DNA of 64,000 nucleotides, from contig OZ253669.1 of the NCBI GenBank assembly GCA_965263375.1, positions 2,232,001 to 2,296,000 of the forward strand. Reading direction: 5' to 3'. The translations under genes and the position numbers were made by a program. The notes beneath the pieces were generated by a model. That model ran no database searches, was not told the DNA's origin, and was given only the letters and a program-made list of their open reading frames with translations. Position 1 is the first letter of the stretch; the number at the start of each line of letters is the position of its first letter. This document shows, in pieces, positions 34,908 to 43,687 of the stretch. Source of the DNA: JAJFFW01 sp965263375 (GTDB lineage: Bacteria > Pseudomonadota > Alphaproteobacteria > Caulobacterales > Parvularculaceae).

Positions 34908-36314
34908 ATGAATTTCTTAAGCCGTTTGCGTCGTACGGTTTTCAGCCCGGTTTTTGGCATCGCAACAGGCATTTTCGCAGGGGTCGTTTCCACTGTGGCC
35001 GTTGGCCAAGAGCTAGATGTTGAAAAAGATGAATTGAAATTTGGCTTTATCAAATTAACGGACATGGCCCCCCTCGCTGTGGCGTATGAGAAAGGGTATT
35101 TCGAGGATGAAGGCCTGTTCGTTACGCTAGAGCCGCAAGCCAACTGGAAGGTGCTTTTGGACCGTGTCATCAGCGGCGAACTAGACGGCGCCCATATGCT
35201 AGCAGGTCAACCGCTAGGCGCGACCATCGGTTTTGGGACGAAGGCAGATATTATCACCGCCTTTTCAATGGATTTGAACGGTAACGGAATCACAGTTTCC
35301 AACGAGATTTGGGAACAGATGAAACCAAACGTGCCAAAGCAAGAGGATGGCAAGCCTGTTCACCCAATCAAGGCGGACTATTTAAAGCCAGTTGTTGAGT
35401 CCTTTAAGGAAGAAGGCAAACCCTTTAACATGGGCATGGTCTTCCCGGTCTCTACACACAATTACGAGCTTCGCTACTGGCTAGCCGCTGGCGGCATTCA
35501 CCCTGGCTATTACGGCAAGACAGATACAACAGGTCAGTTCCAAGCTGACGCACTACTTTCCGTAACACCTCCCCCGCAAATGCCCGCAACGCTTGAAGCA
35601 GGCACGATCTATGGTTACTGCGTTGGCGAACCTTGGAACCAGCAAGCTGTTTTCAAAGGCATCGGCGTGCCCGTCATCACCGACTATGAGATCTGGAAAG
35701 ACAACCCAGAAAAAGTATTCGGTGTTTCCAAGTCTTGGTCTGATGAAAACCCGAATACACACCTTGCCGTTGTAAAAGCAATGATTCGCGCCGCCATCTG
35801 GCTCGATGAAAACGAAAATGCGAACCGTCCGGAAGCTGTGGAAATTCTATCCCGCCCTGAATATGTCGGCGCCGATTACGAGGTGATCGCCAACTCAATG
35901 ACCGGCACGTTTGAGTATGAAAAAGGCGACAAGCGTGATGTGCCTGACTTTAACGTGTTCTTTCGGTACTTCGCGACTTACCCATATTACTCAGACGCGA
36001 TTTGGTACCTAACCCAAATGCGCCGCTGGGGTCAGATTACCGAAACAAAACCAGACAGCTGGTACATGGATGTCGCGAAAAAAGTTTACCGCCCCGATAT
36101 CTATATGCAGGCTGCGGAACTCTTGATTGCTGAAGGAAAAGCGAAGAAAGAAGATTTCCCGTTTGGCACAGATGGCTTCAAAGAACCGCAAACGGAATTC
36201 ATCGACAACATTACCTTTGACGGGCGTAAGCCTAATGAGTACCTCGCTAAGTTTCCGATCGGCCTAAAAGAAGGCGAACTCGTCTCCGATACTGGCGATG
36301 TAGTAACTGAGTAG
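34908..36314 (+). CDS. nrtA: Nitrate ABC transporter substrate-binding protein, NrtA family
   Basis: A 468-residue periplasmic binding protein. The signal peptide includes VFGIATGIFAGVVSTVAVGQ. The family opening KFGFIKLTDMAPLAVAYEKGYFEDEGL and the core YGYCVGEPWNQQAVFKGIGVPVITDYEIWKDNPEKVFGV match NrtA/CmpA. The ATG at 34908 has GGAG nine bases upstream; other in-frame Met codons at 34878 and 34893 lie in the leader. It heads the operon nrtA-nrtB-nrtCD-porin-nirBD-nasA-cobA-nasTS. Substrate is nitrate (possibly nitrite) by context. A 10-bp hairpin follows its stop. Confidence 0.93.
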   Translation: MNFLSRLRRTVFSPVFGIATGIFAGVVSTVAVGQELDVEKDELKFGFIKLTDMAPLAVAYEKGYFEDEGLFVTLEPQANWKVLLDRVISGELDGAHMLAGQPLGATIGFGTKADIITAFSMDLNGNGITVSNEIWEQMKPNVPKQEDGKPVHPIKADYLKPVVESFKEEGKPFNMGMVFPVSTHNYELRYWLAAGGIHPGYYGKTDTTGQFQADALLSVTPPPQMPATLEAGTIYGYCVGEPWNQQAVFKGIGVPVITDYEIWKDNPEKVFGVSKSWSDENPNTHLAVVKAMIRAAIWLDENENANRPEAVEILSRPEYVGADYEVIANSMTGTFEYEKGDKRDVPDFNVFFRYFATYPYYSDAIWYLTQMRRWGQITETKPDSWYMDVAKKVYRPDIYMQAAELLIAEGKAKKEDFPFGTDGFKEPQTEFIDNITFDGRKPNEYLAKFPIGLKEGELVSDTGDVVTE

Positions 36315-36330
36315 CCAGGAAGTAAGTCTG

Positions 36331-36367
36331 ACGCAGCGCTTTTTGAGCCCCTCAGTTAGCGCTGCGT
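36331..36367 (+). other. Intercistronic hairpin after nrtA
   Basis: ACGCAGCGCT and its exact complement flank a 17-base loop, 16 bases past the nrtA stop. No T-tract. Such hairpins after binding-protein genes stabilise the upstream message and raise it over the permease genes. Confidence 0.55.
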
Positions 36368-36458
36368 TAGGCGACTAAATCGAAACAAGACCAAAAGCAT
36401 CTCGCCCTTGCATTGCGCGGGGCCCACGTCAGAAAAAAAGAGTTGTACGAGAAGAGCG

Positions 36459-37610
36459 ATGAGTTCGACAAATTTAAGCGCATTCCATGACGAACCCACC
36501 CAGTCATTTTCTGATGAGGACGGTGAAGAGCAAAAAGTAAAGCCCAAAATTAAGCAGCAAGCTTCTGGGGTGAAAAAGATCCATCCCGTTGTCGCATTCC
36601 TGCAAAAATTAATGAATGCGTTGTCTGTCATCGGGTTAGGATTTATCAATCCCATTATTCGTCTCGCTATGGGTGAAGACCCGAAAAAACAGTTTACAGA
36701 CCTTTGGCAAATGATTGGGGTTCCAATATTAGCGATTGGCGTTTTCTTGCTCGCTTGGTCCGGCGGCGCATCACAAGTCGACACCAGCCTTGGTAAAATA
36801 CCTGGCCCTGCCGCCGTATGGGAACAATTTGAAGCCCTGGTGGACGATCATCAGGCGACACAAGAAAAGAAAGCCGCCTTTTATGAGCGCCAAGAAAAAC
36901 GAAATGAACGTTACATAGCTGAGGGCCGTCTTGACAAAGTTAAGGAGCGCACCTTCACCGGTAAGCCGACCTTCTTTGATCAGATCATCACTTCGCTTAA
37001 AACCGTCTTTTTCGGTTTCTTAATTGCGACGCTTTTTGCTGTGCCGGTGGGCATTTTCTGCGGCCTCAGTCCAACCGTAAACAATGCAATGAACCCGCTT
37101 ATCCAGATATTTAAACCGGTCTCGCCGCTTGCTTGGCTGCCAATTGTTACGATCGTTGTATCAGCCGTTTACACAAACGCCAGCGATGCGATGCCGAAAT
37201 CTTTCTTGGTCTCAGCGATTACTGTGACGCTCTGTTCTCTGTGGCCTACTCTGATCAACACAGCGTTAGGTGTCGCCTCTATCGACAAAGACTTGCTAAA
37301 TGTTTCAAAGGTTTTGCAATTAAAATCATCCGATAAGATTTTCAAATTGGTCATCCCATCCTCTTTACCGCTCATGTTTACAGGTCTTCGCTTGTCACTC
37401 GGCGTTGGATGGATGGTGTTGATTGCGGCTGAAATGCTCGCGCAAAACCCTGGCCTTGGTAAGTTCGTATGGGATGAGTTCCAAAATGGCTCGTCGAACT
37501 CTCTTGCTCGTATCATGGTGGCGGTTTTAACCATCGGCGTCATCGGGTTCCTGCTTGACCGTCTGATGTACACCCTGCAAGCCATGTTTACATTCTCAGA
37601 CAAACGCTAA
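36459..37610 (+). CDS. nrtB: Nitrate ABC transporter permease, NrtB family
   Basis: A 383-residue inner-membrane permease. A long hydrophilic N-terminus of about 55 residues precedes the usual NrtB core. The membrane part begins at LWQMIGVPILAIGVFLLAW and contains the extended loop with LGKIPGPAAVWEQFEALVDDHQ. The permease-ATPase coupling motif region is SWxxLINTALGVASIDKDLLNVSKVLQLKS-like, and EMLAQNPGLGKFVWDEFQNGSSNSLARIMVAVLTIGVIGFLLDRLM closes it. The ATG at 36459 is preferred to 36408. The N-terminal extension is longer than in cyanobacterial NrtB. It is 15 bases before the ATPase gene. Confidence 0.92.
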   Translation: MSSTNLSAFHDEPTQSFSDEDGEEQKVKPKIKQQASGVKKIHPVVAFLQKLMNALSVIGLGFINPIIRLAMGEDPKKQFTDLWQMIGVPILAIGVFLLAWSGGASQVDTSLGKIPGPAAVWEQFEALVDDHQATQEKKAAFYERQEKRNERYIAEGRLDKVKERTFTGKPTFFDQIITSLKTVFFGFLIATLFAVPVGIFCGLSPTVNNAMNPLIQIFKPVSPLAWLPIVTIVVSAVYTNASDAMPKSFLVSAITVTLCSLWPTLINTALGVASIDKDLLNVSKVLQLKSSDKIFKLVIPSSLPLMFTGLRLSLGVGWMVLIAAEMLAQNPGLGKFVWDEFQNGSSNSLARIMVAVLTIGVIGFLLDRLMYTLQAMFTFSDKR

Positions 37611-37625
37611 GGACGGGAGCTGATA

Positions 37626-39440
37626 ATGAGTTACCTCACTCTCGATAATGTTTCCAAGGCCTATGGCCGCGAACAAATTCTGACAGATATCAATCTGTCT
37701 ATTGATGAAAACGAGTTCTTGGCGATCCTTGGCTTTTCAGGAAGCGGCAAGACTACACTCATCTCTCTACTGGCGGGCCTCATCGAATCAGACACAGGCG
37801 CGATCATATTTGATGGTGAGAAAATTACTGGCGCCTCCCCAGATCGCGGCGTGGTTTTCCAAAACTATTCGCTGATGCCTTGGCTTACGGTCGCTGGCAA
37901 TGTGCGCCTTGCTGTGGATGCTGTGTTTCCAGATATGTCAGCAAAACAAAAGGCCGAACATGTCGATCATTATGTGCAAATGGTTGGCCTTGGCCACGCA
38001 AAAGAACGCCGCCCGGCAGAGCTTTCAGGCGGTATGCGCCAACGGGTTAATGTCGCCCGCGCACTCGCAACACAGCCCAAAGTTCTCCTTCTTGATGAAC
38101 CCTTTAGCGCCCTTGACGCTTTGACACGCGCAAATTTGCAGGATGAGCTTGAACTTATTTGGGAACAAGAAAAGAAAACTGTTGTTCTGATTACCAATGA
38201 TGTCGACGAAGCAATATTACTTGCCGACCGGATTATTCCGCTGAACCCGGGCCCAAATGCTACATTGGGCCCAGACTTCCAGGTAAATCTTTCCCGTCCA
38301 CGCGATCGCCGCGAAATGAACCATAATGATGAGTTCATTCGCCTACGCGCCGCCGTCACGCAATACCTGTTTGATGTTGGCCAATTGCGCGCCGAAACAG
38401 GTGTTGAAAAGCCCCTTCCCGACGTTCAACCGATCACCGCGACAGAAAAAGGTCTCGACGGCGGAATACAAGAGGCGAAAGAAATTTATAGACAAAACAA
38501 AAAGGGCAATGTGGTTGAGTTGAAGGAGAAAAAACCTTCAATTTATGAAGAACCGGTCCCAGACCCTCTGTCACCGGATGAGCCAGAGATTGACCCAGAT
38601 CTTCCGCAGCCAGTAAAAGACGCCGCGGCCGCAAGATCACTCAACCTAAAAAAATATGTTGAATTCTATAAGGTCACAAAAGTCTATCCGACCCCCAAAG
38701 GCCCTTTGACTGTCGTTGAAGATTTTAATCTCGACCTCAGAAAAGGTGAATTTATCTCACTTATTGGACATTCCGGCTGCGGTAAATCTACGGTTCTGTC
38801 CATGGCGGCTGGTCTTAATGAAATTACCGGCGGCGGTATTGTTCTTGACGGGAAAGAAATCGACGGCGCAGGCCCAGACCGAGGTGTTGTATTCCAAGCG
38901 CCTAGTCTTTTTCCATGGCTAACAGCTTACCAAAATGTTGCGCTCGGCGTCGAACGGGTTTACCCACACGCAAGCTCAAAAGAGCGCAAACAAATTATTG
39001 AATATTACCTGCACCGTGTTGGCTTGGCAGATGCGATGCATAAACCCGCATCAGACCTTTCAAACGGCATGAAGCAGCGGGTTGGTTTGGCGCGCGCCTT
39101 TGCGTTATCACCTAAATTTCTATTACTTGATGAGCCTTTCGGGATGCTCGATTCCCTCACACGCTGGGAATTACAAGAAGTTTTGATGGATGTCTGGAAA
39201 CGCACGCAAGTGACAGCTATTTGCGTCACACATGATGTAGACGAAGCGATCCTTGTCGCTGACCGAGTCATCATGATGACAAATGGCCCGCGCGCGACCG
39301 TCGGAAAAATTATGGAAGTAGACTTGCCGCGACCACGCTCACGCCAAGCGCTTCTAGACCATCCGGATTACTACAAATACCGTGAACAGCTTCTAACGTT
39401 CCTTGAAGAATACGAAGTCCACGACAAAAGCGCTGCTTAA
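37626..39440 (+). CDS. nrtC: Nitrate ABC transporter ATP-binding protein with two fused nucleotide-binding domains
   Basis: A 604-residue protein made of two ABC ATPase domains joined by a linker of about 90 residues. Domain 1 has Walker A GFSGSGKTTL, signature LSGGMRQRV and Walker B VLLLDEPFSALD, but its switch loop reads VLITND, Asn in place of the usual His. Domain 2 has GHSGCGKST, a variant signature LSNGMKQRV (as in NrtD) and a normal VTHDVDEA. Cyanobacteria use separate NrtC and NrtD; here both functions seem to be on one chain, and no NrtA-like regulatory domain is attached. One nucleotide site is therefore probably catalytically weak. 'nrtC' is used for convenience. Confidence 0.92.
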   Translation: MSYLTLDNVSKAYGREQILTDINLSIDENEFLAILGFSGSGKTTLISLLAGLIESDTGAIIFDGEKITGASPDRGVVFQNYSLMPWLTVAGNVRLAVDAVFPDMSAKQKAEHVDHYVQMVGLGHAKERRPAELSGGMRQRVNVARALATQPKVLLLDEPFSALDALTRANLQDELELIWEQEKKTVVLITNDVDEAILLADRIIPLNPGPNATLGPDFQVNLSRPRDRREMNHNDEFIRLRAAVTQYLFDVGQLRAETGVEKPLPDVQPITATEKGLDGGIQEAKEIYRQNKKGNVVELKEKKPSIYEEPVPDPLSPDEPEIDPDLPQPVKDAAAARSLNLKKYVEFYKVTKVYPTPKGPLTVVEDFNLDLRKGEFISLIGHSGCGKSTVLSMAAGLNEITGGGIVLDGKEIDGAGPDRGVVFQAPSLFPWLTAYQNVALGVERVYPHASSKERKQIIEYYLHRVGLADAMHKPASDLSNGMKQRVGLARAFALSPKFLLLDEPFGMLDSLTRWELQEVLMDVWKRTQVTAICVTHDVDEAILVADRVIMMTNGPRATVGKIMEVDLPRPRSRQALLDHPDYYKYREQLLTFLEEYEVHDKSAA

Positions 39441-39551
39441 AGGCAACGCTAAAACATTGGGTCAACGGCGGCCCATATTTATTTGCATTGATGCGCGACT
39501 ATTAGCAAGTTGAGCTGTGCGCCTTGTGCGCCCGCAATCAAGAGGGAAATC

Positions 39552-40817
39552 ATGTCGAAAAAATCGATGATGTCAAAAATACGTAAATCTGCGCTTGCAT
39601 CGGCAGCGCTTGTCAGCCTCGCCCCATTAAGCGCGACGGCGGAAGAAGGCGGCTTTAACGGCGCCCTTGATAAGGCCGTCGAGGGGGCGAAGGTTCTATT
39701 TGATGCGCGCTTACGTTATGAACATGCTGACTTTGAAAACATTTCAAAACATGCTCACGCTTTCACTTACCGTATACGCGCTGGTTTAGAAACGGGCGCC
39801 GTTTACGACACGAAGTTCCTTGTTGAATTTGATCATGTCGAATCATTCAATGAAGATTTTAACTCTACCATAAACGGAAACCTTGGCGTCTTTCCTGTTG
39901 TCGCCGATCCGGATGTGACAGAGTTAAATCGTTTCCAACTAACCAACACATCTCTGCCGGATACAACCGTTACGATCGGCCGCCAGCGGATCATCCACCC
40001 GACCGCCCGGTTTGTCGGCAATGTTGGCTGGCGTCAAAATGAACAGACCTATGACGCCATCCGCGTTGAAAACACAAGCATCAAAAATCTGAAGATCGAC
40101 GTTTCCTATATTGATCAAGTTAATCGCATTTTTGGCGATGATTCCCCTGCGGGACGTTTTGAAAGCGACAGCTGGTTGGTCCATGGGTCTTACAAGGTCC
40201 CAGTTGAAAGTGTTAAAGCAACCGTTAGCGCTTTTGCCTACCTCCTTGACTTTGAAAACGACAGCCCACGCAATTCAACACAAACCTATGGCGGCTCACT
40301 CAACGCATCAAAGGGTCCTATTTTTTTAGAGGGCACATATGCGAACCAGACGCCTTATGCTTCAAGCACGTTAAGTAATGATGTCAATTACTACACCGTC
40401 GCTGGCGGCATCAAAAAAGATGGGTACATCATAAAGGCAGGCTACGAAGTTCTTGGTGGTGACGGAACAGCTGGGTTTGTAACCCCTTTAGCCACCCTTC
40501 ATAAATTTAACGGCTTCGCCGATGTCTTCATCGCAACCGGAACGCCCGCTAATGGCTTAACTGATCTTTATGTCCAGGCTGGCGTCACCAAAAAAGGCGT
40601 TGGGCCTTTCGCTGTTCTTGCCGCGAACGTCTTCTACCACCAATTTTCTGCTGAAGAAGGCGGCGCAGATTATGGCGATGAAATCGACGCAGTGATTGTT
40701 GCTAAGCTTAAATCAGCGAAACGATTAAAATACATTTTGAAATACGCCAATTACCAAGAAGATGGTTTCTTCCAGGATGCTGAACGTTTTACGGCTGAAG
40801 TAAACCTAACATTTTAA
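39552..40817 (+). CDS. Outer-membrane porin, alginate-export-like family, in nitrate operon
   Basis: A 421-residue beta-barrel. The signal peptide ends near APLSATA. The barrel starts VLFDARLRYEHADFENISKHAHAFTYRIRAGLETG and has TTVTIGRQRIIHPTARFVGNVGWRQNEQTYDAIRVENTSIKNLKIDVSYIDQVNRIFG, as in alginate_exp-type porins. It ends in EVNLTF with a terminal Phe. GAGGG precedes the ATG at 39552. Placement between the ABC importer and nirB suggests passage of nitrate/nitrite across the outer membrane, by inference. Confidence 0.88.
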   Translation: MSKKSMMSKIRKSALASAALVSLAPLSATAEEGGFNGALDKAVEGAKVLFDARLRYEHADFENISKHAHAFTYRIRAGLETGAVYDTKFLVEFDHVESFNEDFNSTINGNLGVFPVVADPDVTELNRFQLTNTSLPDTTVTIGRQRIIHPTARFVGNVGWRQNEQTYDAIRVENTSIKNLKIDVSYIDQVNRIFGDDSPAGRFESDSWLVHGSYKVPVESVKATVSAFAYLLDFENDSPRNSTQTYGGSLNASKGPIFLEGTYANQTPYASSTLSNDVNYYTVAGGIKKDGYIIKAGYEVLGGDGTAGFVTPLATLHKFNGFADVFIATGTPANGLTDLYVQAGVTKKGVGPFAVLAANVFYHQFSAEEGGADYGDEIDAVIVAKLKSAKRLKYILKYANYQEDGFFQDAERFTAEVNLTF

Positions 40818-40830
40818 TTGATACGAATGC

Positions 40831-40860
40831 GCCGAGGCTGAAAAGCCTCGGCATTTTTTT
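40831..40860 (+). terminator. Perfect intrinsic terminator between porin and nirB
   Basis: GCCGAGGCT, loop GAAA, exact complement, then A and seven T. It ends 26 bases before the nirB ATG, leaving no room for a separate nirB promoter after it. nirB and later genes must therefore be reached by read-through or antitermination. Confidence 0.9.
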
Positions 40861-40886
40861 GCGTAATTTTAGCCACAGGAGGTCAC

Positions 40887-43346
40887 ATGACGAAAAAAAG
40901 CCTCGTTGTTATTGGAAACGGCATGGCGCCGGGGCGGGTGTTAGAACATCTGTTCGACTTAGCGCCCGACCAATATGACGTTACCATTTTTAATGCCGAG
41001 CCAAGGGTCAATTATGACCGCATCATGCTGTCCCATGTTCTGTCTGGCGAAAAAAAATACGAAGACATAATTATTCATGATACTGAATGGTATGAAAAAC
41101 ACGGCGTAACCCTGCACCAAGGGGCGCGGATATCATCTATTGATCGTGAAACAAAAACCATAACATCTGAAAACGGTATTGTCGCTAAATACGATGTTCT
41201 GCTTATCGCAACGGGCTCTTCCCCAATAATTATTCCCATGCCCGGCTCAGATCTGCCGGGTGTTTTAAGTTATCGCGACCTTGACGATGTTGACGCGATG
41301 TTAGGCTATGCCAATAAAGGCGGGCGCGCCGTTGTAATTGGCGGCGGCCTGTTGGGACTGGAAGCCGCCGCCGGACTAAAAATAAGGGGCATGGAGGTAA
41401 CCGTCCTCCATTTGATGCCGACACTAATGGAACGTCAGCTTGATGAAGCGGCGGGTTCCCTACTAAAGGAAGAGATCAAGCGCCGCGACATCAAAGTATT
41501 GACCGAAGCGGACACAGCTGAAATCCTTGGCCAAGAAAAAGTCGAGGGCGTCCGATTAAAAGATGGAACATTAATCCAAGCCGATATGGTCTGTATGGCC
41601 GTCGGCATTCGGCCGAGCATTGGCCTTGCCAAGGAAGCTGGCCTTTCAGTTGGCCGCGGCATTATCGTCAACGACGCAATGCAAACCTCAGACCCTGATA
41701 TTTTTTCTGTTGGGGAATGCGTTGAACACAGAGGAATGTGTTATGGCCTAGTCGCGCCGCTGTACGAGATGGCCAAAGTCATCGCCAAACGTTTATCTGG
41801 CGATGAAACGGCGGAATATACCGGATCTGTTACATCAACAAAGTTGAAAGTCACAGGTGTTGATCTTTTTTCCGCTGGAGATTTTGCTGAAGGCGAAGGG
41901 CGCGAGGAAGTCGTCCTACGTGACGCGGCGCGCGGCGTTTATAAACGCCTCGTCCTGGAAGAGAATAAAATTAAAGGCGTTGTCATGTATGGCGACACAG
42001 CCGACGGCGCCTGGTTTTTTCAACAACTAAAAGACCAAACAGACATCGCCGATATGCGCGAGACATTAATTTTCGGCCCAGCCTTTGCTGGCGGGGAGGC
42101 GCTGGACCCTATGGCGGCCGTTGCAGCGTTGCCCGATAACACAGAAATCTGTGGCTGCAACGGCGTATGTAAAGGGGCAATCACTGATGCGATCAGTGAA
42201 AAAGGATTGAGTTCTGTTGAAGAGGTCAGGCAAACAACAAAAGCTTCAGCCTCATGCGGAAGCTGCACAGGCCTTGTTGAAAAACTCTTATCAATAACCT
42301 TGGGCGAGGCTTTTGACGCCGCCGCGACCAAACCAATGTGTGGGTGTACCGATTATACCCATGAAGATGTTCGCCGACTTATCGTTGCACAAGAGTTAAA
42401 ATCTTTGCAAGCCGTTATGCAGGCGCTTGAGTGGAAATCCTCATGCGGGTGCGCAAAATGTCGTCCGGCGCTCAATTATTATCTCATTTGCGCTTGGCCG
42501 GGCGAATATAAAGATGACGCGCAGTCCCGCTTTATCAATGAACGCGTGCACGCAAATATCCAAAAAGACGGCACTTATTCGGTGGTGCCTCGCATGTGGG
42601 GCGGCATGACAACCCCTGATGAGTTACGTGCTATTGCTGACGTCGCTGATAAATTCCAAATTCCATCAGTAAAAGTCACAGGCGGTCAACGTATCGACCT
42701 TTTGGGCGTTAAGAAAGAAGACCTGCCCGCGGTTTGGGGCGATTTAAACGAAGCCGGTCTAGTTTCTGGCCATGCTTATGCAAAAGGCCTACGAACCGTA
42801 AAGACCTGTGTCGGGACGGATTGGTGTCGTTTCGGCACGCAAGATTCAACTGGTCTTGGCATTAAACTTGAGAAATTCCTCTGGGGCTCTTGGGCGCCAC
42901 ATAAAGTCAAATTGGCTGTTTCGGGGTGTCCGCGCAATTGTGCTGAAGCAACGTGTAAAGATATTGGCGTTGTTTGCGTGGACAGCGGTTATGAAATTCA
43001 CTTTGCCGGCGCCGCGGGCATGCACATCAAAGGCACAGAAATTCTCTGTAATGTCGAGACAGAAGAAGAGGTTATCGAGTACACAGGCGCTTTAATGCAA
43101 ATGTATCGCGAACAAGCCGCCTATTTGGATCGCATTTACAAATGGGCCGATAAAGTCGGTATTGACCATATTCGTAAAGTCTTAACTGAAGACTCCGGAG
43201 CACGCCGCGGTTATTTTAATCGTTTCGTCTTCTCGCAAAGTTTCGTTCAAAAAGACCCTTGGGCTGAACGCGCCGCTGGCGCACAAGCACACGAGTTCAA
43301 TCCAATCACCCTGCCCTCACCTGAGAAAAAGCCGGAGTTAGTATAA
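40887..43346 (+). CDS. nirB: Assimilatory nitrite reductase [NAD(P)H] large subunit
   Basis: An 819-residue cytoplasmic enzyme reducing nitrite to ammonium. Residues 1-400 form the FAD/NAD(P)H disulfide-reductase-like part (VVIGNGMAPGRVLEHL, VVIGGGLLGLEAAAGLKIRG). A BFD-type [2Fe-2S] domain follows (CGCNGVCKGAI ... CGSCTGLVEKLL) with a second Cys cluster (CGCTDYTHEDV; CGCAKC). The siroheme/[4Fe-4S] domain has TCVGTDWCRFGTQDS and SGCPRNCAEATCKD. CAGGAGG stands just upstream of the ATG. The stop shares a base with the nirD ATG. A terminator-like hairpin lies directly upstream. Confidence 0.97.
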   Translation: MTKKSLVVIGNGMAPGRVLEHLFDLAPDQYDVTIFNAEPRVNYDRIMLSHVLSGEKKYEDIIIHDTEWYEKHGVTLHQGARISSIDRETKTITSENGIVAKYDVLLIATGSSPIIIPMPGSDLPGVLSYRDLDDVDAMLGYANKGGRAVVIGGGLLGLEAAAGLKIRGMEVTVLHLMPTLMERQLDEAAGSLLKEEIKRRDIKVLTEADTAEILGQEKVEGVRLKDGTLIQADMVCMAVGIRPSIGLAKEAGLSVGRGIIVNDAMQTSDPDIFSVGECVEHRGMCYGLVAPLYEMAKVIAKRLSGDETAEYTGSVTSTKLKVTGVDLFSAGDFAEGEGREEVVLRDAARGVYKRLVLEENKIKGVVMYGDTADGAWFFQQLKDQTDIADMRETLIFGPAFAGGEALDPMAAVAALPDNTEICGCNGVCKGAITDAISEKGLSSVEEVRQTTKASASCGSCTGLVEKLLSITLGEAFDAAATKPMCGCTDYTHEDVRRLIVAQELKSLQAVMQALEWKSSCGCAKCRPALNYYLICAWPGEYKDDAQSRFINERVHANIQKDGTYSVVPRMWGGMTTPDELRAIADVADKFQIPSVKVTGGQRIDLLGVKKEDLPAVWGDLNEAGLVSGHAYAKGLRTVKTCVGTDWCRFGTQDSTGLGIKLEKFLWGSWAPHKVKLAVSGCPRNCAEATCKDIGVVCVDSGYEIHFAGAAGMHIKGTEILCNVETEEEVIEYTGALMQMYREQAAYLDRIYKWADKVGIDHIRKVLTEDSGARRGYFNRFVFSQSFVQKDPWAERAAGAQAHEFNPITLPSPEKKPELV

Positions 43347-43684
43347 TGGGCGCTGTTCAAGAAATTTGGATTGATGCTTGTGCGATTGAGGATATTCCGA
43401 TACGCGGCTCACGAATTATAAAAACGTCTCAAAAATGTATTGCGATATTTAGAACCATCGATAATGACGTCTTCGCCTTGGATGATCAATGCCCCCATAA
43501 AAAGGGACCACTTAGCCAGGGAATAGTCCATGGCAAATCAGTCACCTGCCCACTGCATAATTGGGTTTTTTCTTTAGAAACAGGCCAAGCGCAAGGGGAA
43601 GATGGCATCGCCCGCACCAGAAAAATCAAAGTGACCGATGGACGGGTTCATATTCTTTTAACGGATGAAAATAACGGCGGTTAG
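43346..43684 (+). CDS. nirD: Nitrite reductase small subunit, Rieske-type
   Basis: A 112-residue subunit of NirBD. The Rieske ligands are intact as CPHKKGPLS and CPLHNWVFSLETG. The start codon overlaps the nirB stop (TAATG). It is followed three bases later by nasA. It complements the large subunit in nitrite reduction. Confidence 0.96.
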   Translation: MGAVQEIWIDACAIEDIPIRGSRIIKTSQKCIAIFRTIDNDVFALDDQCPHKKGPLSQGIVHGKSVTCPLHNWVFSLETGQAQGEDGIARTRKIKVTDGRVHILLTDENNGG

Positions 43685-43687
43685 TCT

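Noticed and set aside
37626..39440. Frameshifted fusion of two ATPase genes
   Set aside because: The frame is continuous with an organised linker of about 90 residues between complete domains, so it is a true fusion rather than a sequencing or frameshift artefact.
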